Source: a virus. Taken from it: a stretch of DNA of 64,000 nucleotides. Position 1 is the stretch's first letter. Each line of letters starts with the position of its first letter. Position numbers and translations under genes: made by a program. The notes beneath the pieces were generated by a model. The model was given only the letters and a program-made list of their open reading frames with translations, was not told the DNA's origin and did no database searches. The stretch spans positions 1 through 64,000 of the IMG/VR virus record IMGVR_UViG_3300008114_000012; one strand, given 5' to 3'. Positions 29,578-36,376 of the stretch are shown piece by piece.

Positions 29578-29865
29578 TTCTACACAGGCACCTTTTTTCA
29601 TTTCGATTTCCTCGTAGTATTCATCAATGAGACCCGAGTTTGTCTTCAATAAAGTATTAGTAAGTGATTTAATAATAAGATGAGTAGTTGTAGTCCTGTC
29701 TAAAGTTAGTTGGCAGGATTCAACTTCTCTAACTAAAATTATATTTTCACCATTTGTGGTATATTCTGACTCGGAGATTGTTTTAATATTTAACTCACTA
29801 TCAGTCGCAACAGTATATGTTGTTTTATCACCAACTATTTTTCTAACGATATTAGATTTCTGCAT
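29518..29865 (-). CDS. Small beta-rich virion or fibre-like protein
   Basis: 115 residues, starting immediately after the neck-protein gene on the minus strand (2 nt apart) and overlapping the 3' end of the polymerase gene tail to tail. The end of the protein (ACVELINIGNHWYVLSS) follows a pattern common at the end of phage fibre and decoration domains, where a strand is followed by G-x-x-W-x-V-x-S. The middle is rich in Thr, Ser and Leu. No cysteines that bind metal and no catalytic motif are seen. A role on the virion is inferred from this pattern and from its coupling to the neck gene. Confidence 0.5.
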   Translation of the reverse strand: MQKSNIVRKIVGDKTTYTVATDSELNIKTISESEYTTNGENIILVREVESCQLTLDRTTTTHLIIKSLTNTLLKTNSGLIDEYYEEIEMKKGACVELINIGNHWYVLSSDGLKMD

Positions 29866-29867
29866 AA

Positions 29868-30989
29868 TTAGATAACGTAAATTTGTCTTGGCATTGCTGT
29901 GAGTTTCTTAATCTTGTTAAGATTTTCAGCAATCAACGCCTCTCTCTCCATTACTTTTTCAGGTTTAAGCCTTGTAAGACGACCTTCGGCACCTGTTAAT
30001 TCTTCAATTAATTTTGTTTTTTCATCTTTGGCTTCGGTTGCTAAAGATTGATAATCCATTGTTAATTCAGAATCAGGTGTTTTGATGTTACCACTAAACT
30101 TACCACGAATTCTAGATAAAGTTTCTTTGGCGTAAGCAAAGAACCAACGACGAACCCAAATTTGAGCCGGATTATTTAAATCAACCCAATCAATTTTATT
30201 AAATGGTACATCAGAAGGTAATTTAATAATATCAGGATTATCCTTTAAACATTTATCTCTATCAGGACCACCAGCATCATAATACCAATACCATACCTTA
30301 CCTCTCATCAATGTGGAGTTACCAAAGTCAAATTTACCACCAGGTGTATTCATTAAGTGAATTGCCTTTTTACCTTCAGGTAAAGCGGTAACTCTATAAG
30401 TTAATTCACCGGCTATAATCCTTCTCTGAATATTAATTTCCTGCATTCTTAATAACATATCGAATGCGGGCATCATAAAATATGAACCTGACATACCCAT
30501 TTGTGCGAATCCACCAGGACCCCCAAAACCACCACCACCTAAACCTCCAAAAGTCCAAGGGTCAAATAATAAGTTATTTAATTCTGATGGTGTAAACCAC
30601 AACAATTCGTTTAGTTCACGACCTGCGGGTATTTCATATATTTGTTGGTTTGGTACAAGTTGTATATAATCTTTTTGTAAAACCCAATCACCACCGGCCT
30701 GAAGACCAACTATTTTAGAATATGCGTAAGTGTATCTTTCCTCAAAACCTTGGCTTTTAGTGATGAAAGCTTTAGCCAAAGATTGGGTATCTAAATTTAG
30801 ATTATACAATGAAGTCCATTGACTCTCAATCAACCAATCTTGGATGTATTGTGAATAATCGTCAATAGATAGTTGTAACAGTGAGTCGAGTTGCTCGTCC
30901 TCTAATTCAACACTACGTAACGGAGCTCCTAACAAGTGTTTTAATCTTGTATATAACTCACTTCTTTCTGGTTCTGCGATTACGGCCAT
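29868..30989 (-). CDS. 13: Neck protein, gp13-like
   Basis: 373 residues (T4 gp13 is 309). The N-terminus has the helical pattern of gp13 proteins: LGAPLRSVELEDEQLDSLL followed by an aromatic helix. A beta region with WVLQKDYIQLVPNQQIYEI follows. Near the end, an aromatic helix (IWVRRWFFAYAKETLSRIRG) precedes a hydrophilic tail, as in T4-like cyanophage gp13. A Gly-rich loop at about 150-165 (FGGLGGGGFGGPGGF) is unusual and may be an insertion. It would sit in the head-tail connector below the portal. A box TATATTTAT lies 13 nt upstream of its ATG on the minus strand. The family call rests on pattern, not on alignment. Confidence 0.55.
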   Translation of the reverse strand: MAVIAEPERSELYTRLKHLLGAPLRSVELEDEQLDSLLQLSIDDYSQYIQDWLIESQWTSLYNLNLDTQSLAKAFITKSQGFEERYTYAYSKIVGLQAGGDWVLQKDYIQLVPNQQIYEIPAGRELNELLWFTPSELNNLLFDPWTFGGLGGGGFGGPGGFAQMGMSGSYFMMPAFDMLLRMQEINIQRRIIAGELTYRVTALPEGKKAIHLMNTPGGKFDFGNSTLMRGKVWYWYYDAGGPDRDKCLKDNPDIIKLPSDVPFNKIDWVDLNNPAQIWVRRWFFAYAKETLSRIRGKFSGNIKTPDSELTMDYQSLATEAKDEKTKLIEELTGAEGRLTRLKPEKVMEREALIAENLNKIKKLTAMPRQIYVI

Positions 30990-31002
30990 ATTGGTGTTTT
31001 AT

Positions 31003-31011
31003 ATATAAATA
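31003..31011 (-). promoter_or_regulatory. Candidate phage promoter box TATTTATAT (minus strand)
   Basis: Read on the minus strand, TATTTATAT lies 13 nt before the neck-protein ATG, directly after the stop codon of the SOD-fusion gene. Confidence 0.5.
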
Positions 31012-32553
31012 TCAACCCAATGTATAAATTAAATTGTTCTTATCGAATGTGTAATTACCGTCAACAATTTTTGTATCCGAGTTATCAAATACTAAAATAC
31101 CATCAGGACCACCCTCAAAAATAATCCAATCAGTCGAATAAACTTTTACTTGTCCTGTATCTAACATTGAAACCAAATTTTCATCGACAACTTTAACCGT
31201 TTTATATGGTTTTATTTGAGCGGTATATTCTTCACCATCAATAATGATGATACAATCAACACCCATTATCATGTCAGATTTGGCACCTAACTCGCCAATC
31301 TTTTTAACATTTTTGTCTCCGAATTTTTCCTTGAGTTTCTTAACTACTAAATCTTCTCTGGCGTCACCGGCTTTGTTGGTCGAACCTAATATTGCCATGA
31401 CATTTTGAAATGTGCCTGACTTTGATGAAAAAATTCTGTCTTTATATTCATCGAGTATTCTAACAAATTTTTTGGTCTCACTAACTTGTTGAGCCGGTGG
31501 TAATCCGATTAATTGTAATTCGGGTCTTCTTTCATATCTTAATACTGAATTCAAGTCGTGATATAAAACACAGAACGCATTGTAGTTGGTATTCAGTTTG
31601 TTAATTACCGAACGTCCTCTGTTTTCTAAATCAAAAATACCCGACATAGAACCTTCGGCGTATTCCCCATTCTCATACCAATTATCAGGAAACACTGACT
31701 TTAAAATTGACTCGATACCATAACGAAATGTGTTCTTAACTGCGGGATTGATATTAAAAATCATTCTTATCTCCTCAACTTTTTCTCTCGAACATCTTTC
31801 TGACTTACCTTCAGTGATAAGTTTTTTCATAACGGTGCTCTCGTTGATTTTTGTCTTGAGTTTCATTTCGTATAGTTTATTAACAAATTCCCAATTCACA
31901 ACTTTCCAAAAGTTTGAAATGTATTCGTCTCGTTTGTTTCTGTATTTCAAATAATATGCGTGCTCCCAAAGGTCTAATCCAAGTATCGGATATCCACCAC
32001 CCTTAACAACATTCATTAAGGGGTTGTCTTGGTTTGGGGTTGTTAAAATCTTTAACGTGTTTCTTTTTGTAAGAACCAACCAAACCCAACCTGAACCAAA
32101 ACGTTCTTTTGCTTTTTCCTCAAATTGTTTTTTGAATTCAACATAACTACCAAAATCACTTTTTATTTTATCTAAAATCTTACCATTAGCTTTTTGTGTT
32201 TTTGGCGATAACATCTTCCAAAACAATGCGTGGTTAAATGCCCCACCGGCATTGTCTCTGACTGTTTTATTGAATCGACTAATTGATTTAACAATTTGTT
32301 CTAATTCTAAATCTCCGTAATCTTTTTTTGATAAAGCTTTGTTTAACTTTTCAACATAACCTTTGTAGTGTTTGTTGTAATGTACATCCATCGTTTCAGA
32401 ATCGATGAATGATTTTAAGGATGAATAGGCGTAAGGTAATTTTTCAATACCTATGTTTTTCATTTCGGTGAGTAAAGTTTGACTCGACTCGACCTTTTCT
32501 TCTTTCAAAATTGATTTGGTTAAGGTGTCTATTTTTTTTTCTATGTTCTTCAT
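31012..32553 (-). CDS. Mn/Fe superoxide dismutase fused to a PD-(D/E)XK nuclease-like domain
   Basis: 513 residues. Residues about 35-232 are a full-length superoxide dismutase: metal ligands H58, H108 (GGAFNHALFW), D194 and H198 (DLWEHAYY), and the active-site gate Tyr66. GG at 103-104 and Q175 in NQDNPLM point to the Mn type. Residues about 243-513 are unrelated. They contain E400, D427/D433 and Q446-x-K448 (YTAQIKP), the spacing of PD-(D/E)XK nucleases with Gln in the third position. The first ~34 residues (SILKEE, LLTEM) form a charged helix absent from cellular SODs. A restart-like MKKLITEGK at codon 242 marks the fusion point. SOD activity is very likely, the nuclease is plausible. It might protect phage or host from superoxide while acting on DNA; that coupling is inference. 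Confidence 0.85.
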   Translation of the reverse strand: MKNIEKKIDTLTKSILKEEKVESSQTLLTEMKNIGIEKLPYAYSSLKSFIDSETMDVHYNKHYKGYVEKLNKALSKKDYGDLELEQIVKSISRFNKTVRDNAGGAFNHALFWKMLSPKTQKANGKILDKIKSDFGSYVEFKKQFEEKAKERFGSGWVWLVLTKRNTLKILTTPNQDNPLMNVVKGGGYPILGLDLWEHAYYLKYRNKRDEYISNFWKVVNWEFVNKLYEMKLKTKINESTVMKKLITEGKSERCSREKVEEIRMIFNINPAVKNTFRYGIESILKSVFPDNWYENGEYAEGSMSGIFDLENRGRSVINKLNTNYNAFCVLYHDLNSVLRYERRPELQLIGLPPAQQVSETKKFVRILDEYKDRIFSSKSGTFQNVMAILGSTNKAGDAREDLVVKKLKEKFGDKNVKKIGELGAKSDMIMGVDCIIIIDGEEYTAQIKPYKTVKVVDENLVSMLDTGQVKVYSTDWIIFEGGPDGILVFDNSDTKIVDGNYTFDKNNLIYTLG

Positions 32554-32568
32554 TTGAAGCTTATTTTT

Positions 32569-32577
32569 CTATAAATA
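32569..32577 (-). promoter_or_regulatory. Candidate phage promoter box TATTTATAG inside an inverted repeat (minus strand)
   Basis: Box 15 nt before the SOD-fusion ATG. It overlaps an inverted repeat GCTTATTT / AAATAAGC (32559-32580) with a 6-nt loop, which could also end transcription of the helicase gene upstream. Confidence 0.5.
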
Positions 32578-32586
32578 AGCCGAAGG

Positions 32587-34356
32587 TTAGAATTGTCTTA
32601 CAGAATTTATCTTATTCATTATTTCCTCAACTATGTCACCGGAATTTATATTATCACCCATCACGGTTTCAATATTTTTCTTCTTGTTATTAACCATATC
32701 GTAGATTATTCCTTCGATTGTATTTTCAAATATCGGATAATAAACGGAAACTGAATTTTTTTGACCGTATCTATAAGCTCTATCTTCAGCTTGTGATAAA
32801 TCACCTGGCACGAATGCCAAGTCGTTTATGATTACCGCTTCTGCGGCGGTTAGGGTAATACCAACACCTGCGGCTTTTAAGTTACCAACGAATACTTTTA
32901 TCTTTTCGTTGTCTTGAAATTGGTCTACCGCATATTGTCTTTGAGCATTACTACAACTACCATCTAAAAATACAGCTTGTTTTCCGAAGTGACTGTAAAT
33001 TTTATGTAATGTATCTGTAAAGTTTGTGAATATAATGACTTTCTTTCCTTGTTCTAAAATATTTTCAGCAATCTCGATTGTGTTATTAACCTTTTCATCG
33101 GCAATGACCTGTCTAACTTTCATTAACTTACTAAATTGTACGGTCAATGACCCTGATTCTTCTTTTTTGTTGTCATACCAATCATAATAATCACCCATCA
33201 ATGCTTCGTATTGTTTTGACCTAACACGAAGATAAACTGGTGTAATAATCTTGTCAGGTAAATCCAACACTTCTGTCTTCAATCTACGTAAAACTTGTCT
33301 TGCTGTTCTATCTCTCAACTCCTCCAAGTTTGATGCTCCTGTCACATTCCAAACCTTCCTATTACCCGCTCTGAATTGATACCCCTGACAATATCTAATG
33401 GCAAATGCCATCCAATTTTGAGCTACAGGACTATCAATAAGATGTAATAGATTAAAATAATTCATTGGTCGTGATGTCATCGGAGTACCAGTTAATAACC
33501 ACAACTTATCAACATTCTTACAGATGTGATTAACAATCTTTGTTCTTTGAGCTTGAGCATTCTGAACATAGTGGGCTTCATCCAAAATTATCAAATCAAA
33601 GTTTGATTGTTTGATTAATGAAGTTTCTTTGTCCTTTGGGTCATGAAAGTTTTTCAATATGTCATAATTCACAATAACAAAATCATGCTCGGTCGAATAT
33701 GATTTACCTTCAGAAATAAACACACTTCGGTCTGTATAATTCTGAATCTCACGAAGCCAATTGACCTTTAACGTTGCCGGACAGACAATTAAAATCTTTT
33801 TGGCTCCCGTTTCTAAAGCCGCAATAATTGTTGATGTTGTTTTACCCAAACCCATGTCATCGGCAAGAATAAATCTTTTACTACCTGCCAATTTTTCTAT
33901 TGCTTCTTTTTGATGTTCGAGTGGAGGACGATGAGAATACTTTGAATAGTTGATATCGACTTTCTCCATTCTGTGTGACTTAATCAACGCCCCTTTCGGT
34001 AACCAAAAATCGTGAATTGTCTCACCTGAAAAAAACTTACCCCAAACGTGATAAGCTTTCTCCTTCTCAACCAACAATTTTTCTATCCAACATTCTGTGG
34101 GTATCTCCGTATATAATTTTTCATCGGCAATTTTCTTTGCGAAGTATGGGTCCAAATCAACCCATTTTTTGGCGACCTTTGGTGATGTTTCATGAAAGGT
34201 TGTGATATATTCTGATTGAGCTCGGGTGGGGTAAAACTTTTTATTATGTTCTTTATTGTATTTTAATTTCAGGATATAGTTGTTTGCCCCCGAATAATTT
34301 TCGAGAATGCCCAAAGCTCGTTGCTCAATCAAATTTGTCGAGGTTGAATTCAACAC
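32587..34356 (-). CDS. SNF2-type superfamily 2 helicase/ATPase
   Basis: 589 residues from GTG 34356; an upstream TTG at 34401 is in frame but would run through the promoter box and the neighbour's start. Walker A is DDMGLGKT (K172), the DEAH box is at 259-262 (ILDEAHYVQN), motif III is LLTGTPMTS, and the C-terminal helicase lobe contains FVGNLKAAGVGITLT and AEDRAYRYGQ. Order and motifs match the SNF2 family, including SMARCAL1/HARP-like fork-remodelling ATPases. In T4 the comparable job (branch migration and regression) is done by UvsW, a different SF2 protein. It may take that role here; the alternative is chromatin- or protein-remodelling on DNA. It is divergent from the 34393 gene, with overlapping control regions. 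Confidence 0.85.
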   Translation of the reverse strand: MLNSTSTNLIEQRALGILENYSGANNYILKLKYNKEHNKKFYPTRAQSEYITTFHETSPKVAKKWVDLDPYFAKKIADEKLYTEIPTECWIEKLLVEKEKAYHVWGKFFSGETIHDFWLPKGALIKSHRMEKVDINYSKYSHRPPLEHQKEAIEKLAGSKRFILADDMGLGKTTSTIIAALETGAKKILIVCPATLKVNWLREIQNYTDRSVFISEGKSYSTEHDFVIVNYDILKNFHDPKDKETSLIKQSNFDLIILDEAHYVQNAQAQRTKIVNHICKNVDKLWLLTGTPMTSRPMNYFNLLHLIDSPVAQNWMAFAIRYCQGYQFRAGNRKVWNVTGASNLEELRDRTARQVLRRLKTEVLDLPDKIITPVYLRVRSKQYEALMGDYYDWYDNKKEESGSLTVQFSKLMKVRQVIADEKVNNTIEIAENILEQGKKVIIFTNFTDTLHKIYSHFGKQAVFLDGSCSNAQRQYAVDQFQDNEKIKVFVGNLKAAGVGITLTAAEAVIINDLAFVPGDLSQAEDRAYRYGQKNSVSVYYPIFENTIEGIIYDMVNNKKKNIETVMGDNINSGDIVEEIMNKINSVRQF

Positions 34357-34357
34357 A

Positions 34358-34368
34358 TTATAAAAATA
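34358..34368 (-). promoter_or_regulatory. Candidate promoter box TATTTTTATAA abutting a GTG start (minus strand)
   Basis: On the minus strand TATTTTTATAA ends 1 nt before GTG 34356. The same variant occurs before NrdA at 63858. The spacing implies a leaderless or near-leaderless mRNA. Confidence 0.4.
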
Positions 34369-34381
34369 ATAAACAATTCGA

Positions 34382-34390
34382 TATTTATCA
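34382..34390 (+). promoter_or_regulatory. Candidate promoter box TATTTATCA abutting an ATG
   Basis: Ends 2 nt before ATG 34393. With the minus-strand box at 34358 it forms a compact divergent control region of about 35 bp. Confidence 0.45.
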
Positions 34391-34392
34391 AT

Positions 34393-34908
34393 ATGGGACA
34401 ACCGAGAGTACCAATATCAAGGATAGGAAAATTTTTTGGAGTTGAGGATTTCGACTTGGATATCTCTATGGGTGAGGAATGGTTACACGGTGATATGAAT
34501 TTCACACTTGTTCTATACCGTGTGGATAGACAAAAAACCAAAACCGATGATGTATATGGAGAGGCTTTAATGGATGGAATAAAGTTTTTACCACCCGTAG
34601 AATTCAAAGCATTTGTACAAATCATGGCCCCTGAAAACAAATATTTAGGTAACTCAAAGATTGACCAAGTTGAGCCAGGTAACATTAGAATATCGGTGTA
34701 TCAAAAACAGTTAGATGAACTTGAGATTGATATTAATTACGGTGATTACATTGGTTATTATGAAACTGAAAATCGTGTTAGATATTATGTGGTCAACAAT
34801 GATGGTCGTGTAATTTCTGATAATAAACATACATACGCTGGGTACAAGCCATTCTATAGAACAATTATGGCGTCTGCCGTTGTAGATAACGAATTTAGAG
34901 GATTATGA
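34393..34908 (+). CDS. Virion connector-like protein (possibly gp14-type neck)
   Basis: 171 residues, mostly predicted beta strands, no metal site or membrane segment. It contains YRVDRQKTKTDDVYGEA followed by FLPPVEFKAFV and a strand pattern ending YRTIMASAVV. Its place just before a probable tail terminator, the sheath and the tube suggests a head-tail connector protein. The layout of describing a barrel with a mid-length loop recalls neck protein gp14, but the length is shorter (T4 gp14 is 256) and no clear motif is shared. ATG 34393 is chosen because the promoter box sits just upstream. It overlaps the next small gene by 4 nt (ATGA). Confidence 0.45.
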   Translation: MGQPRVPISRIGKFFGVEDFDLDISMGEEWLHGDMNFTLVLYRVDRQKTKTDDVYGEALMDGIKFLPPVEFKAFVQIMAPENKYLGNSKIDQVEPGNIRISVYQKQLDELEIDINYGDYIGYYETENRVRYYVVNNDGRVISDNKHTYAGYKPFYRTIMASAVVDNEFRGL

Positions 34909-35063
34909 AAATAAAATTAACCGAAGACCAAATTAGAAGAATTTTAGAAATTGTTGATTCTGAAAAAGTTAAGTGTGATAAATGTGATTGGGAATGGAAC
35001 TTATCAGATGGTGGGGATGGCCCATTTATTTGTCATAAGTGTTGGCACGACAACGGAAAATAA
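34905..35063 (+). CDS. Small zinc-ribbon protein
   Basis: 52 residues: a short amphipathic N-terminal helix (MKIKLTEDQIRRILE), then two CxxC pairs (CDKC and CHKC) 16 residues apart, a four-Cys zinc ribbon. It is joined to both neighbours: its ATG overlaps the previous stop (ATGA) and its TAA shares an A with the next ATG (TAATG). The ribbon suggests a nucleic-acid or protein-binding adaptor. The leader, ending in Leu-Glu, resembles those of other proteins here that may be packaged in the head. Function unknown. Confidence 0.75.
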   Translation: MKIKLTEDQIRRILEIVDSEKVKCDKCDWEWNLSDGGDGPFICHKCWHDNGK

Positions 35064-36097
35064 TGGGATTACCAAAAAAAATAAAAAAATTCTTACCTCT
35101 AACAGAGTCGAAAACTTTGTTACCAAGAAGGAGGGAACTTGTTGATAAAATCAATAAGGATGGAACCTATTTGCCAAAATCTTTATTACATGCCGATTTA
35201 GATAAAGGATTTTTAGATTTTGTGAAAACAGATTTGGAAACGGTAGTGGAAGGTAAGAAAGTGCCTATGGTCGACATTCTAATAACGACCCAAAATTGGG
35301 CTCAATTTACAGAAACATGGAATTTTCAAAACCTTGACAAGAACGCTGAACCACCATTCATCACAGTTGTTAGAGTACCTGAAGTAAAATTTGGTACCAA
35401 TCCCGCATTGTTGTACAACATACCAAATAGAAAACTTTATTTCTATGCTCAAGTACCGACTTGGGATGGACAAAGACACGGATATGACATTTATAGAATA
35501 CCACAACCAGTACCCGTAGATATATCTTATACCGTTAAGATTATCTGTAACCGAATGAGAGAACTAAATAAATTCAATAAGATTGTTATTGAAAAGTTTG
35601 CCTCAAGACAAGCCTATACTAATATCAAAGGACACTATATCCCTATTGTGATGGGTGATATATCTGATGAATCAGTTCTTGATGTTGAAAAAAGAAAGTA
35701 TTATATCCAAAGTTATTCATTTACCATGCTTGGTTTCTTAATAGATGAGGATGAGTTTGAGGTTTCTCCGGCAATCAATAGATTATTACAAATTGTGGAA
35801 GTCGACGAGAAAGTAGTTAGACGACAAGTTAAAAATGAATTAAGTAAAGAACCAAAAATTAACGCTTTGTTTGTTGAGGGTAATGATGAGTTAAACGAGA
35901 GATTTGATTACACAACGGATTTGATTTTAGAGAAAACAAAAAACGTAGAAACTTTTGAGGTCTATATTAACGGAACATTCTTCGGTGAAAGCCCAAACAA
36001 GATTCAAATTAACACGGGGGACGCTTTAAGACTTGTGGTAAAAAAATTAAATGACGAACAAGAATCGAAAGTAACATTCATGTCGATTGTTATTTAA
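35063..36097 (+). CDS. Probable tail terminator / sheath completion protein (gp15-like)
   Basis: 344 residues from ATG 35063, which overlaps the upstream stop (TAATG); an in-frame GTG at 35039 would add eight residues but lies inside the zinc-ribbon gene. The protein starts basic (LPKKIKKF). Residues about 70-210 form a beta-rich core with YFYAQVPTWDGQRHGYDIYR and QPVPVDISYTVKIICNRMR, recalling tail-terminator or gp15-like proteins that cap the sheath and tube. It is the last gene before the sheath, which suits that role. The C-terminal ~75 residues look like a separate small beta domain (VYINGTFFGESPNKI). The family call is positional and tentative. Confidence 0.4.
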   Translation: MGLPKKIKKFLPLTESKTLLPRRRELVDKINKDGTYLPKSLLHADLDKGFLDFVKTDLETVVEGKKVPMVDILITTQNWAQFTETWNFQNLDKNAEPPFITVVRVPEVKFGTNPALLYNIPNRKLYFYAQVPTWDGQRHGYDIYRIPQPVPVDISYTVKIICNRMRELNKFNKIVIEKFASRQAYTNIKGHYIPIVMGDISDESVLDVEKRKYYIQSYSFTMLGFLIDEDEFEVSPAINRLLQIVEVDEKVVRRQVKNELSKEPKINALFVEGNDELNERFDYTTDLILEKTKNVETFEVYINGTFFGESPNKIQINTGDALRLVVKKLNDEQESKVTFMSIVI

Positions 36098-36258
36098 TCC
36101 TCCCCGTATATATCTTTTTTTTCCTTACACTTTTCAATTATTAGTTTCTCCAAGAACCTATACATCTTAATACCGTTCTTATCACAATACTTTTTTAAGA
36201 TGTCATGGACTTCTTGTGAAATCTTTAAATTTTTAATCTGGCGACCATTCTGTGACAT
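36094..36258 (-). CDS. Small ribbon-helix-helix-like protein
   Basis: 54 residues: MSQNGRQIKNLKISQEVHDI, then KKYCDKNGIKMYRFLEKLII and a charged tail. The strand NLKIS followed by two helices is the pattern of ribbon-helix-helix repressors, and similar small proteins are common in phages. It lies antisense, tail to tail with the preceding structural gene, overlapping it by 4 nt. Upstream on its own strand are a TATTTATAA box and then a terminator-like hairpin directly before the ATG. DNA binding is inferred from the pattern; the target could be the divergent sheath promoter. Confidence 0.65.
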   Translation of the reverse strand: MSQNGRQIKNLKISQEVHDILKKYCDKNGIKMYRFLEKLIIEKCKEKKDIYGED

Positions 36259-36261
36259 AAG

Positions 36262-36287
36262 ATAAAAAAGGCAGAAAATAGTCTGCC
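36262..36287 (-). terminator. Terminator-like hairpin just before the small RHH gene (minus strand)
   Basis: On the minus strand GGCAGA, a 6-nt loop CTATTT, TCTGCC and then TTTTTT. It sits between the candidate promoter at 36292 and the ATG at 36258, so it could attenuate that gene. Confidence 0.6.
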
Positions 36288-36291
36288 CAAT

Positions 36292-36300
36292 TTATAAATA
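36292..36300 (-). promoter_or_regulatory. Candidate phage promoter box TATTTATAA (minus strand)
   Basis: Minus-strand box upstream of the hairpin and the small RHH gene. Confidence 0.45.
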
Positions 36301-36337
36301 GTTATCGGTAAGTCAAGAATTTTGGTTTTTTCTTGAA

Positions 36338-36346
36338 TATTTATCA
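36338..36346 (+). promoter_or_regulatory. Candidate phage promoter box TATTTATCA
   Basis: 30 nt before the sheath ATG at 36377, divergent from the minus-strand box at 36292. Confidence 0.5.
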
Positions 36347-36376
36347 ATAAAATAAAAATAAAGAAACTCAAAACTA

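Noticed and set aside
34350-34685. Minus-strand frame of 111 codons opposite the connector-like gene
   Set aside because: Lies fully against a gene with better codon use and a promoter box, and covers the divergent control region.
35039-35062. Upstream GTG start for the gp15-like gene
   Set aside because: It lies inside the zinc-ribbon gene; the TAATG overlap with ATG 35063 fits the coupled style of the neighbours.
36098-36376. Apparently empty 279-bp gap before the sheath gene
   Set aside because: It is not empty: it holds the small minus-strand RHH gene, a hairpin and two opposed promoter boxes.
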